NCBI GenBank assembly: GCA_036346405.1
Contig: CM070559.1
Coordinates: 39,407,889-39,471,888, forward strand
DNA: 64,000 nt
Source of the DNA: Phyllostachys edulis
Lineage: Eukaryota; Streptophyta; Magnoliopsida; Poales; Poaceae
Direction: 5' to 3'
Below, piece after piece: positions 23,753 through 33,844 of this stretch; within the stretch, counting starts at the first letter, position 1; each line of letters opens with the position of its first letter. Position numbers and translations under genes: made by a program. The notes below the pieces were generated by a model that was not told the origin of the DNA, did no database searches, and was given only the letters and a program-made list of their open reading frames with translations.

Positions 23753-24531
23753 GACTAGCGCTAGAACATACGACTCAAGTGTTAGCATCGTACGCTGAGC
23801 GCCGATAAAATTGTAGAACGTGCGCAACTTATCAAAAATTCCTATGCAACATTTTCTCTTAAAAATCTCAGAATTAAAACAAATATCTAGAAAAGGACGC
23901 AACATATCAAAAATCTTATAATCAAAACAAACATTTGGAAAAAAGATGCGTTAAAAATCTTGCAACATTACCGTGAACAGGACACAACATTTTTTTGGAC
24001 AGTCAAAACATTTTTTTCAACAGGTCGCAACATATCAAAAAAGTTCAAAAGAAGTAACAATCAGACACTTGCTACAAAATTTTCAAGCTTTTTGAGGGTC
24101 TTGGAGTCGGCAACGAGGTAGGTGAGGGCGATAGGGACGAAGACATACACCCTGAACTTGGCGATCTCCAGGATACCCTTGGACGTCCCCAGCGACAACA
24201 TGGCCGAGACCCCCCGGCTTTCCCTCCTCCCTCCCTACAAATCCCAAAATCTCTCGTGCGGTGGGACTGGAAGTGTGGACGGAGGATGGGGTTCACTTCG
24301 CTCTCTTCAACAATTTCTTTGCTTGGAGGTAGTTTGGAGAAAAAAGAGTGGAGACTAAAGCAATATGTGGGTGTGTTGTGGTTGGAGAGAGAGAGAGGAG
24401 CAGGTGTAAATGGGTTGTGTTGTGGTCGGAGAGAGAGAGGTGTCGTGGATGGAGAGAGGATAGATATGTGTAAAATGGGTGGTTGGTAGCATCCTATTTT
24501 TCTTCTATATAGGCGTCCTGTATGTACTATT
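23753..24531 (-). mobile_element. Mutator-like element carrying a gene fragment (Pack-MULE)
   Basis: The insertion into repeat B is flanked by AATAAAATA (left) and AATAAGATA (right), a 9-base duplication with one mismatch, the length typical of Mutator-like elements. The empty site at 63340 has the single form. Terminal sequences share a TAG(A/T)ACATAC core in inverted orientation (left CTAGAACATAC, complement of right ATAGTACATAC), but extended terminal repeats are weak. No transposase is present. The interior holds A-rich GCAACAT repeats and a PET100-like coding piece on the minus strand, so it is non-autonomous and appears to have captured host DNA. Confidence 0.6.
24061..24201 (-). CDS. 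PET100-like mitochondrial protein fragment inside the MULE
   Basis: PET100 is a small inner-membrane protein that assists assembly of cytochrome c oxidase. The ATG at 24201 opens a 46-residue frame: MLSLGTSKGILEIAKFRVYV, then FVPIALTYLVADSKTLKKLE and a short non-homologous end before TGA at 24061. The GTSKGILEIAKF...VPIALTYLVA...SKTLKKL string follows the N-terminal half of plant PET100-like proteins, including the single hydrophobic segment (about residues 18-32). The expected C-terminal half is missing. The upstream minus-strand sequence to about 24480 could serve as leader. This is recognition by eye; whether it is expressed is unknown. Confidence 0.65.
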   Translation of the reverse strand: MLSLGTSKGILEIAKFRVYVFVPIALTYLVADSKTLKKLENFVASV

Positions 24532-24814
24532 TCCCAATAAGATATCAATTCCTCGAAACATGGTTCACTTGTCCGGATTAGACGCCTGGGCTCCGTGAAT
24601 TTTAGAGTAAGGGTATGTTTGCTTCACATCCCGGCATGGTCTGCTTTGGTGGGGCATCTCTGAATCTTGCCTGTACTGTTTGGTTGGAGACACAGGAAGA
24701 GAAGCTGGCTAGAGATGCTGAGGTGGGCTACTGGGCGCCAGCGCACAAAAGCGAACGATCGGGCGTCTTTGCTGCTCCCATCGTTGAAAGTAATTTTATT
24801 AGATCGGTGTATCT

Positions 24815-24860
24815 TATGATTGTTTGTCGATCGGTGTATCTTATGATTGTTTGTCATCTT
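24815..24860 (+). repeat. Short tandem duplication
   Basis: TCGGTGTATCTTATGATTGT occurs twice, about 26 bases apart, inside the Harbinger-like element. Confidence 0.85.
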
Positions 24861-24959
24861 TGAAATGGTTTGCTCTACAAAATAATTGTTTGTAATAATT
24901 ATTTGTTGTAATAAATATTTATTGTAATAATAGTTGATCACTTGATCTTTATAATGAGA

Positions 24960-26041
24960 GAAAATTTAAAATTTAATTATTTTTGTGGAATTTTTAAAAG
25001 TTTTTCCCTAAGTATTTCAAGCCAAAAAAATTATTTTCAAAATTAAATACCAAATATAAGTTAGAAATATTTTATTTAAGTCCAAAATGCCTCTGAGAAT
25101 TTCGTGAATTTTCTCACAATTTTTTATTTTATTTGCTATTTGGTTAAGCCTATTTGAATTCTTGGAATTATTTAAAAGGTTAAATCAATTATAATCCTAC
25201 AATGATGCTTGGGCGAAAGTCCTCATTAACCCTTCTCTCACGCCAAGACGCCCGTTTCACCTTCGCCTCTCTCTCTCGACACGTAGGGCAGCGTGTCGAC
25301 CATTCTTTCTTCTCGCCTGCGTTTTCTAACGTCAAACCTCATCGGCCGTCCGATCTAAAATGGACGGTCAGATTGCGCGTGGGGGTCGGGCGGTCCGAAC
25401 ATTCACCGCGTTGTGGACCGTCCTATTCAGTTTCAACGGCTGGATCTGATTGTGACGTTCGGAAGTCCGAACGTTCAATCCAATTTGAACCGTCCGATTT
25501 CAATCGGACGGCTCATTTTCTTAGCGCCTAAGGCGCGGGCACGCGGGAGCGGGCCGGGGTGGGCTACGCGAGGAAAAGGCGGGGTGGGCCGAGGAAAAAA
25601 AATCGGCCCAAAGTTCCTTAGGGGATTTAAAAAGATTTTCGAATTAAGAAAATACCAGAAAAGGAAAAGGGTTTTTAGAAAATAGCTATTAAAGTCCAAC
25701 AAATTCTAGAAAAATACACAGAAATTTATAGGATTATTTATAAATTAATAAAATTACTTTTAGCTATACTTTAGCTTTTAATTTTGCAAATAAAATAGTT
25801 TTTAATTTCGGGACAAAAGAAAAGGCCATTTCTAAATTCGAGAAAATCCAATAAATTACTTAAAATAATAATTTTGACTTTTAAATCCAATAAAATGAAA
25901 ATCAAATAAACCAACTTTAATTTAATTGAAGTTTAATTAATTCATATTAAATTGCTTTTAAATTCTAAATTTCCAATTAAGCTTTACCAAATTAATAAAA
26001 GCAAATGGTTAATTTTAAATTTTGAAAATTGGGATGTTACA
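24960..26041 (-). mobile_element. Nested gypsy-type LTR end
   Basis: The right edge reads TTGGGATGTTACA, the same terminus as at 3423 and near-identical to that at 54706. Inside, a GC block with repeated GGTCCGA / CCGTCCGAT words (25340-25510) is followed by an AT-rich tail, matching the right part of the LTR at 50268-54706. The left boundary is not resolved; the start given is where AT-rich LTR-like sequence seems to begin. Confidence 0.45.
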
Positions 26042-26937
26042 CCTATGTACGAGTTTTCAAGTTGTTTATCACTTCGATTCAAGCCCAAATTAAATTAAAA
26101 TAAACCCTGTAATTTCCTTCGAGTTCTTTTTATTTCTTTTCAGTTTTCACGTTTTTCAGAGTCTTTTGAAAGCTTTAAAAAAAATTAACCATTTGTATTT
26201 CATTGGATTAATTACAGCTTCATTGGAAATTTCAAAAAATGAAAATATTTTAAATGAATAAAATAAGTTTTAATTAAGTTTTCCATTATTTTATTACATC
26301 TATTCATGTCTTCTTGATCTACTCAGGCACATTTCTCAGGCATATGAACCAAACCTTTGCTCGACTCTGTATCTACTCGAGCACAGATCCAGGACACCAA
26401 CCAAACACTACCATTATCTTTAGATTTGCACGCTAGGCGAAATCATCTACTTTCCAGGCTACCTCCAGACATCATTTTTTTCCAGACAAGAAATCCAGAT
26501 CATCAACCAAACAGGCCATAAGTGATCCAGTAGCAAATCAGATAACGATAATGCTGGTTGCTTGGGTATGTTACTAGTATCTTTTGGCACGATATCTTGT
26601 CGTGTGGTTTGTGAACTTTGTCACTGTCGATGTACACAGAAAACTAAGAACCGTTGACAATTCATCAACTTTGTCTCTTATCACGGATTATGCGATAGAA
26701 TACCCCAAACCAAAAACGCAAAAAAAAAAGTAGTTCTTGCTGTACATCTGCCGTGCGCAACCCATGGCGGCCGGCAGAGCAAAAGAAGAGCCGGTTAGAT
26801 ATTAGAATTCTTTGTGGGCTGCACAAATTTAACGAGCTTCCCTTCACGACGGCTCAGGCATGGCCCACGTGAGGAGGACCGTGCGGCCCTCTTCTCTCGC
26901 GGTTCAGGCAGGCGGGGCTCCGACGCTTGGGCTCTCC

Positions 26938-27606
26938 GGAATTTTTTTTTGATTTGGACTCGTGCCATGTAAATGCAAAAATAGCTTTTCTGTCATGGTA
27001 TTTGTAAAAGTAGCCCCTAGACAAGTGCGGAATCATCGGGAACTGACACGTGACTCCTTCCACGCTCGGTGACCGCGGCAAGTCAGGACCTAACACGGGA
27101 GGATGGACGAGCGCAGGACCAAGAGCACTAGCACGGAAAGGGCGGTCAACAACTTGCCGCGGTCGTGGAGCGCGGGATGCGGCAGTTTCCGCGGTTGCTC
27201 TGCGCGGAAAGAGCAAGCACACCAGCCGCATGCAAAAATCAATGTGCAGGCATTTAGTGCAAGCATTTAATGCATGTATTTCATGCATGCAAAGTGCATG
27301 CAATCGAGCGCAGCAGCTGCTGCATATTCGCACGTTCACTTCCCGCGGTGGACTGATGCCAACCTTCCGCGGTCTTGTAGCGCGAAAGAATTCTGACCCA
27401 TCACCTTCCGCGGTTGTTATTCATTGCCCCATCAAGGGGATTGTCGCGCTAGATAGCAAGCTTCCGCGGTCACCTAGCACGGATGGAGCCACGCGTCAGC
27501 TCCTGGTGATTCCACGCTCGTTTGGAGGCTAGTTTTGCAAATACGGTGGCAGAGAGGCTATTTTTGCATTTACGTGGTACCACAGGGCCAAATCAAAAAA
27601 AGATTC
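26938..27606. mobile_element. MULE with 80-base inverted repeats and CCGCGG-rich interior
   Basis: The first 80 bases and the complement of the last 80 align closely: both contain TTTTTTTGATTTGG, TGTAAATGCAAAAATAGC-like and GTATTTG(T/C)AAAA(G/C)TAGCC blocks. Flanks GGGCTCTCC (left) and CGGTTCTCC (right) resemble a 9-base duplication with two mismatches, fitting Mutator-like elements. The element is about 670 bases, with no transposase. The interior repeats TTCCGCGGT-type words about seven times, several followed by AGCGCG. It interrupts repeat B, whose empty copy is near 63810. Confidence 0.8.
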
Positions 27607-28827
27607 GGTTCTCCGTGCAGTTGCAGCACAAATCTGCCCAAGAATACGGACGGATAATAGTTTTACTATATTTATTTATATATATTTTTATACAAATACG
27701 AATACAGAGATAGATATAAATAATATCGAATACAGATACAAAGCGAATACGAATCAAAACGAATATGATCACGAATATTTTTCAGAATATAAAAACATCT
27801 TAAATTGTATGCCAGAAATTAACGAAAACATGTAACTAATTTATTTGATACAAACATTCATGAATTGTTCATATTTTCAGCAACCACACATAACATTGGC
27901 ACTAACAAGCTGTATTAATTAGTTCATCACAAACGTAATACTTAGTTTACCACATTTAACTCATAACTCACAAGTCATTATGCATTCACACTTAGTTTAT
28001 CATACACATAAAACTTAGTTCACACTTAGCTCATCACGCCTAGTTTATTCATAACATACATAGTTCAATAATAGCAAGATACCATGTCTCAAAAAAAAAT
28101 AGGCATAGCAGTACACTTAATTTATCACATATTCGTTTTCTTAACAAGTAGCAGGCCAGTAGCATCTCGTCATCTTCCTCTTTCACCAGCACTGAGAGAG
28201 CTTAAATTTAAAAATGAAAAATCATCAGGGTCATGTATACCGAAAGTTGAAGATTATCTCATCATATGGATTTAATCAAAGTGAATGCATGTCGAAAGTT
28301 GAATCCTAGGTCCCAAATTTAAGCACCATAAGGTGGCCGCTTGCTCATGTGAATGTGTCCATGTTCAGCATGGCAGCCACTCCCTACCCACTTTCTTGTG
28401 TCCAGCCAAAGTAAGATTTGGATCCCTCTCTCTGTCATTGTGTTCATTTGGGACCTTGGGTTTAGGCAACTAACTAAAGCTATCACTGTGCTTGTTCATG
28501 CTCTAACTTGGCCTGGGGCTTGACTCGGCAAAGACCCAAGCATCACTGATTAATTCTTTTCTGACCAACTAACTCTCTCTAGCTAGTTTTTGCAGATGCA
28601 AACTTGGAGTGTGCTTGTGATTTGCGAATCGTTTTTTTCTTAAATCAAATTGATTTTCTTTCTGAATTAACTAGTTGTCACTGGCTCACATGCTCATATG
28701 ATGTATGTGACCCAAACAACTTTCTTGTCAATTTCCCATCTTTCCGGAAAATTACAGAAGCAGAGAGAAGTAGAGTCAGTATTTATCAATCGAAGCACGT
28801 ATTTACTACTACTACATCATCAATTCA

Positions 28828-29073
28828 TCACGGCCATAGGGACTCCTCCTTGAGGCACACCTCCTGCAGCATCATCGCAGTACTCCCAGCAGAGCCGAAG
28901 CCCATCAGCTGATGATGGGCGGCACTACTGGTCAACGTGCTCATCAGGCCAATTTTCATGATCAGGATGTTATAGGCCCTATAGTCCATCTGCTGATGCT
29001 GATGCTGCTGCTGCTGCTCAAGTTGTTGCAATGCAGCGATAGGACAACTAATTTGGTTTTTATATGTCGACAA
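28828..29073 (-). other. Gln/His-rich open frame of unknown origin inside the hAT
   Basis: The minus-strand frame contains LQQLEQQQQHQHQQ followed by a tail ending LQEVCLKEESLWP and a stop. The Gln/His run comes from a CTG/ATG-type trinucleotide repeat. It resembles the C-terminal exon of a plant transcription factor, but no DNA-binding domain is present and the family was not recognised. It could be a captured host exon or a chance frame. Confidence 0.3.
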
Positions 29074-29077
29074 AATT

Positions 29078-29170
29078 ATCAGTCAGCCAGAATGTGATTA
29101 CAAGGAATAAAAAATAGTATCAGTCAGCCAGAATGTGATTACAAGGAATAAAAAAAAATCAGTCAGCCAG
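29078..29170. repeat. 41-base tandem repeat, two and a half copies
   Basis: ATCAGTCAGCCAGAATGTGA followed by TTACAAGGAATAAAAAA is repeated at about 29079 and 29120, with a partial third copy at about 29158. Confidence 0.9.
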
Positions 29171-29310
29171 ATATGGAAAAATATTGAAATAGACAGAAAA
29201 TGACAATTACACAACACACAAGGAATAAACAATTAACAGTTATATTTTAAGGGGAATGGCAAAAATTAACAGGTTAAGTTTAAAAGCTTGGAGATTTACC
29301 TAGTGATTGG

Positions 29311-29699
29311 TCATTCATCCATGTCCTCCAACACATCCTCCTCCAAATCATACATATCCTCGTGCTCCTGCAACTACAAGTTGTAATTCAATGAGTATCA
29401 TGTATCAAAGTGGCATTAAATTAAGCCAAACAGCTAGATAGTTAGGTAAAAAAACAGCAAACTATTGCCAAGCTTGCGAAGCATCGCTCAATGCCCCCAT
29501 GTCCATCTCAGTGAGGATAGATCCACCGATATCTCCACCTTCATGTCAAAAGATTAATTATGCTCAAAGATTTTCTCACAAACTACACATAAACCAATCA
29601 AACACAAATGTAGAACTCAATATTACCTTTTTGAGATGATGCAGTCCAATCTTTAGTACAAATCAAAGCTTGCACGACTTTAGGATCAAGGCTTTGTAG
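29311..29699 (-). pseudogene. hAT transposase C-terminal exons
   Basis: Three minus-strand exons are readable. Exon a (29627-29699) reads LQSLDPKVVQALICTKDW then TASSQK, the DP..VQALICTKDW block near the C-terminus of Ac-like hAT transposases, with a GTAATA donor. Exon b (29465-29538) reads GGDIGGSILTEMDMGALSDA, joining in frame after an AAG acceptor. Exon c (29311-29367) reads EHEDMYDLEEDVLEDMDE and stop after a TTGCAG acceptor. The donor of exon b is damaged. The transposase would bind the ends and cut out the element; the catalytic RNase H-like core is missing, so only a relic remains. Confidence 0.75.
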
Positions 29700-30464
29700 C
29701 AGTGGAAGGTGGTTGTGGCATCGGCAAAAGTAGGAGATGTATTGCATACACTTGCACTACTACTTCTAGTTGTAGATTTCATCACAAATCTAGCACAAGA
29801 TAATGGAGGGAATACATAAGATATCAACGAGGCATGCATATTCTACAAACTACAAACATATCTGAATACAACTAACTATACTCACTATTTGTTACTATGG
29901 AATATGTGTATTAATCAACAACAGCACATGCAACACAAACATACACCAAAACTTGTATCCATGGGCTATATATAGTTAGGACAATTCCTTTGTTTACTTT
30001 ATTTCAAGGGTGAAAAACAATTTCCAATAGAAGATAGAAATGTTCTCGACAAAACATTCTTGGGTGTACAATCCATGACCAGGGCCAATTTAGAGAACCA
30101 TTATTGCGAGTACATTCCTTGATAAGGTCCTATTTAGAACCCGCAAGAATTTTACATGAAAAAAAACTAATTCTCATAGGAGTAACAACTGGGAAGGATG
30201 CCCTATTCTCTGGAACAGAACATTTAATCCATGCTTTGTCACCAACAGGAATTGCAAATTGCAATTGGTAATCCTAACAATTTAGACGTAACTAGTCTGT
30301 AAAAGAGACAATTTACAACAAAGGGGTAAAAAAGTGTGCATGCTTACCTTTGGGGAACAGGGCGGGCGGCCGATGAGGCGGACCGCAAAAGGGGTCGTAG
30401 GCGGAGCCGGTGGAAGCACGAGGGAGCTGGTGGAAGCGCGAGGGAGCCAGTTGAGGCGGGCAAG

Positions 30465-30720
30465 GTGGCCACGAGGGGGGTCCGACGGAGCCGCGGAGGC
30501 GCTGGGGCTGTGAGAGGGAGTTGGCGAAGGCGCAGGGGAGCCCATGGAGGTAGGCGAGATGGTGCAGGGGAGTCAGCGGAGGCAGACGAGATGGCCAACG
30601 GAGGTCGATGAAGTGGCTAGCGGCAAGGCGAGGTGGCCACGAAGGGGATTCAGCAGAGGCACTAGGGCCGTGAGGGGGAGTCGGCGAAGGTGCAAGGGAG
30701 CCCATGGAGGCGGGCGAGAT
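30465..30720. repeat. GC-rich repeat, two copies about 165 bases apart
   Basis: GTGGCCACGA(G/A)GGGG...GGGCCGTGAG-type...GCGAAGGCGCAGGGGAGCCC (about 30465-30560) recurs at about 30630-30720. It lies in the presumed 5' region of the hAT, and the overlapping Pro/Ser-rich open frames come from this repeat. Confidence 0.75.
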
Positions 30721-31164
30721 AACAAAGGGGCGACGGCGGAGGCAGGCGAATGGCTGGCGGAGGCCGGTGAGGTGGCCAGCGGCGAGGCGAGGGCGGCTTG
30801 AGACTCGTGACTTGCGTAGTCGTGTGAGTGTGTGATGGCGCCTGTGGCCAGTTGAGACTGGTGTAGCTGAAGCCGAGTAGGAACCCTAATGAGCGATGGA
30901 GTGATGGGCCGGTCATCTGGCTAGTTGGGCTGTTGGGCTGATATGCCGGATATCCAGCCTTCGTATTATCCGGATAATCTTTGTATTTGTATTTGTATTT
31001 GTATTTGACAGATAATAGGGCTACTGTATTCGTATTCATTTCCAACAAAAAAAATCCATATTCGTTTCCGATCCGAGAACTATTCGAGAAAATCCTATCT
31101 GAGACAATTAGAATTCGTTTCTGTCCAGATCGGTCAGAAACTATCCGATCTGTTTTCACCCCTA

Positions 31165-31436
31165 CTTAGTGGTCAAGCGGAGAAATAGCGATGTGTTGGG
31201 AGGGGATATTAGAAACTAGTTGTGATACAAAAAACATGTATATTCATTTTTCACAATACGTTAAATTTTGGGTTTTCTGAAAAATGAGGTTTTATTATCT
31301 ACTGGGTTTTCGGAAAAAAATGTGTTTTTCTTATCTGTAGGTTAGTTAGATTAGCCAAACAACGTTTTCCTAAAAACAGGCTAAAACTGGTTTTAGTAAA
31401 TCTGGTTTTCACAATACGCTAGATCCAAACAACCCC
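31165..31436. other. Short spacer, possibly a transposon edge
   Basis: No gene. The end reads TAGATCCAAACAACCCC next to TTA, resembling the edge of a TGTTTGG-type DNA element, but no matching left end was found. Confidence 0.3.
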
Positions 31437-31439
31437 TTA

Positions 31440-31743
31440 GGGCATCTCCAATAGTGTATTTATTGTCGTCTTTTAGTTATGTCACGTCAACAAAGTCTTA
31501 CATAGATGAGAGGGGGAGGAGAGAGAGCACATGTCATCTCTTCCTAAAGAGACTGTCGTGCACGCGAAATAAGACATGATACATTAATCTCCTCTAGTTG
31601 ACAGGTAGGCCTGTTTCAAAAGAAAATTATAAAATATAAATATTGGAGAGTATGCTAGAGACTATCTATTAGAGATGTTGTCTCTCTAAAGATGATACAG
31701 TATATTGTAGAGACAATATTATCTCAAACTATTAGAGATGCCC
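31440..31743. mobile_element. Tourist-like MITE
   Basis: Left end GGGCATCTCCAATAG and the complement of the right end GGGCATCTCTAATAG are inverted repeats with one mismatch. TTA flanks both sides (31437-31439 and 31744-31746). Length 304 bases with no coding capacity. TTA/TAA duplications and GGGCATCTCC ends are typical of Tourist (Harbinger) MITEs. Confidence 0.92.
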
Positions 31744-31769
31744 TTAGTAATGATCAAAAGTAGGCATAA

Positions 31770-32079
31770 GGGAATGGCATCCTGCGTGCCTCGCACATTG
31801 GGTGCAACAGGTTATGTGTCGAGTCTGATGCGTCTCTGATCATTGAAGCAAGCAGCATTTCGGATAGTTCAAGATCTTCTAGGGCTGTCTTCGTTGAGGA
31901 GTGCCGAATCTTGCCAACTTCTTTTGCGGGGGCAACCTTTTCTCATTGTCCACGGCAAGCTAATCGGCTGGTTCATGAGCTGGCTGGTTATGCTACAGTG
32001 TCGAAGTCAAAATGTATTGGTATGACGAATCACCATGATTAAAGGAAGTTAATAAATGTTTCCTGTTGATATATAAAAA
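31770..32079 (+). mobile_element. 5'-truncated LINE insertion with RNase H tail
   Basis: The insertion is flanked by AAAAGTAGGCATAA on both sides (31756-31769 and 32080-32093), a 14-base duplication, and ends in an A run after TTGATATATA. From its first base an open frame runs LRASHIGCNRLCVESDASLI ... FSHCPRQANRLVHELAGYA to a stop at about 32034. ESDA and the CPRQANRLVHELA block match the RNase H-like domain at the C-terminus of plant LINEs and their host-like relatives. The frame starts at the truncation point, so this is a dead-on-arrival copy: target-primed reverse transcription stopped about 310 bases from the 3' end. Confidence 0.9.
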
Positions 32080-32124
32080 AAAAGTAGGCATAACCTGAAG
32101 CACTTGCAAACAAATGGATATAAC

Positions 32125-32293
32125 CAGGAGCGGATCTAGGCCTATGGTAGCCTGAGCTCCAGTCCCAGATGTGAGATATTTAACAGTGCAAAGCCCTAGT
32201 AACCCCGAGACGTGATCACTTCTCCTATCCCAAGTAGTAGTGGCCCTCATTCCTCCACAGCTTGGGCGTGACAAAATCCTGGTTCCGCCGCTA
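32125..32293. mobile_element. Short hAT-like MITE
   Basis: Length 169 bases. Ends CAGGAGCGGATCTAGG and the complement of the right end TAGCGGCGGAACCAGG are imperfect inverted repeats. Flanks GATATAAC and GACATAAC form an 8-base duplication with one mismatch, as hAT elements make. It resembles the MITE at 35494-35669 in its GGCGGAT-type ends. Confidence 0.8.
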
Positions 32294-32650
32294 GACATAA
32301 CACAAAACTGACGGATCAAGCCAATTAGATGGTAAAAATTTGAAGCTGCGCGAAATGCACAATGGATCGCCACCGCTTCTACTGTCTGTTTTCTAATGTG
32401 TATGATTGTTCATAGTGTTTGCACAAAATGCTTGCGCAGATTTACACCATAAAAATGATAGGTAGCTCGCCAGTTTGGTGCAAAGTACATAGCTACTAAG
32501 GATGAAAGTGAGACGTATTGTAGGCTAGCCGCACTTTGCCCACTTGGCCGCAGGCTTTTATGCGGGTCAATGTGGCAGCCCACACAGATCTTATGCGGGC
32601 AACACGGCGCCCATAAGCCCGCAACTACACGATCAATTGCTTTACTCACT

Positions 32651-32809
32651 GAGACCATAAATCAATTGTCTGTTGAGTGTTGTTGTATCAATATTTCTCA
32701 GCTGAGACCATAAATCAATTGTCTGTTGACTGTTGTTGTATCAATATTTCTCAGCTGAGACCATAAATCAATTGTCTGTTGACTGTTGTTGTATCAATAT
32801 TTCATGTAT
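32651..32809. repeat. 53-base minisatellite, three copies
   Basis: GAGACCATAAATCAATTGTC starts at 32651, 32704 and 32757; the unit includes TGTTGTATCAATATTTC. Copies 2 and 3 are almost identical, indicating recent expansion. Confidence 0.97.
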
Positions 32810-32887
32810 GTGAAAGTAAAACATTCATATTAAACTTCATGTACCTAATTAGCTGTAGAGGCTAAAGGTGCACGCCACCGCCTGCGC

Positions 32888-33575
32888 TCAGTACTTGAGC
32901 CTCGCCTTCGCCTCATCTGGGCTCTCCTCTGCAACAATACATCGAATAGCACATGAGTTTAAATGTTCAATAGCAATCCAAGAATGATGTGAGCAGAATA
33001 AAAAAAAACAATATGTTCTATTCTTGTTACAATCAAGAGAAATTGAGAGCTGGTCCTTCTACATGATTCAAATGAATCAAGAACTAATTTTTGTATAAGA
33101 GTGTCAAGATCGTTGACATATTTACTTTGTCAAATCACAAAGCAAGATTCTAGAACAGCTAATTAGCAACAAAAACATGTGCGATGAGTGTGTCGATTCC
33201 AGTTAGAGGACACGTCCGATGCCCCCTCCCCCCCCCCCAACACCAACTTGTCGGTGTCACTGACCGTCGTTAGCAGTTGCCGACGCCTAGACGCTTACAT
33301 CAATGAAATCCCATGAAATCACAACATGTTTTCTCTCCTCTTCTTTACTGGATCTGCGCCCAGGATTAACTCATGAAAAAAAACAAACAAAATTATAAGC
33401 GGATGATGCAAGAGGAAAGGAGAGGAGGCACACTTCTTGGACAGCAGCGGCTACCGTTGCTCATTGCCACCAAGCGTTAGGAAATGCGCGGCTCTTCCCC
33501 ACCGCCTACGGAGAGCCCTACCAACTTCTTAGCGAGGTCAGTCATACCCGGCGATAAGCTCTCGCCATCCGCCAT
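32888..33575 (-). pseudogene. Small gene fragment of unknown family inside the hAT
   Basis: On the minus strand an ATG at 33575 opens a 32-residue frame, MADGESLSPGMTDLAKKLVG then LSVGGGEEPRIS, stopping at 33477. A separate exon-like piece at 32888-32928 follows a TTGTTGCAG acceptor and reads ESPDEAKARLKY and stop. Both look like host coding sequence (Ala/Lys/Glu-rich, codon-like GC content) and may be first and last exons of one small gene. The linking exons were not found and the family was not recognised. The AT-rich rest (32930-33440) looks intronic. Confidence 0.4.
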
Positions 33576-33844
33576 GCCGCATTAGATGCTAGGGTTTTGA
33601 GAGACAAAAGAATCAAGAAGGAATAGAGATGCCCCCAATGCGTGGCTTCACCAACGTTGCTTCGCCATGCCACTTCTCTCTAGCCAGCCGCAACACCATT
33701 GCGAATCTGTCGCCGCTTCACACCCTTGTTGTTGAAGAGACGAAGACGTTGAGTCGAAGGGGATGAGGATTGTGTAATCACCGAATTGGGCTTGTGAAGC
33801 TCATGTGAACTCTTAGTGGGCCAAGTGAAGTAGTGAGATATGCG

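Larger units (their letters stand above)
24611..26518 (+). mobile_element. PIF/Harbinger-like DNA transposon, non-autonomous
   Basis: The insertion into repeat B is flanked by TAA on both sides (24608-24610 and 26519-26521); the empty copy near 63418 has a single TAA. Left end GGGTATGTTTGCTT and the complement of the right end TGGCCTGTTTGGTT form an imperfect inverted repeat (about 10 of 14). TAA/TWA duplications and GG..TGTTTGG ends are typical of Harbinger/Tourist elements. No transposase was seen. About 1.1 kb of the interior appears to be a nested LTR end. Confidence 0.65.
23720..27643 (+). repeat. Dispersed repeat B, copy 1, split by insertions
   Basis: Pieces 23720-23752, 24532-24610, 26519-26937 and 27607-27643 align in order with the uninterrupted sequence 63323-63860. 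Shared blocks include CACATAGGAATAAAATA / CACATTGGAATAAGATA, TGAATTTTAGAGTAAG, GTGTGGTTTGTGAACTTTGT, TCTTATCACGGATTATGCGA, and GCAGTTGCAGCACAAATCTG. The three gaps hold a MULE, a Harbinger-like element and another MULE. What the repeat itself encodes is unknown. Confidence 0.8.
27644..31164 (-). mobile_element. Ac/Ds-like hAT element, decayed
   Basis: The right end, read on the minus strand, starts TAGGGGTGAAAACAGATC, close to Ac-type hAT termini, followed by subterminal GAATACGAA/AAATACAAATAC words. The left side has the matching inverted subterminal words (ACGAATACAG, GAATACGAATC), but the terminal dozen bases are missing; it starts at ACGGACGGATAATAG within repeat B. Minus-strand exons of a hAT transposase tail lie at 29311-29699. 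Most of the transposase is absent, so the copy is non-autonomous. A GC-rich 5' region (30340-30800) and a Gln-rich frame (28828-29073) sit inside. Confidence 0.7.
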
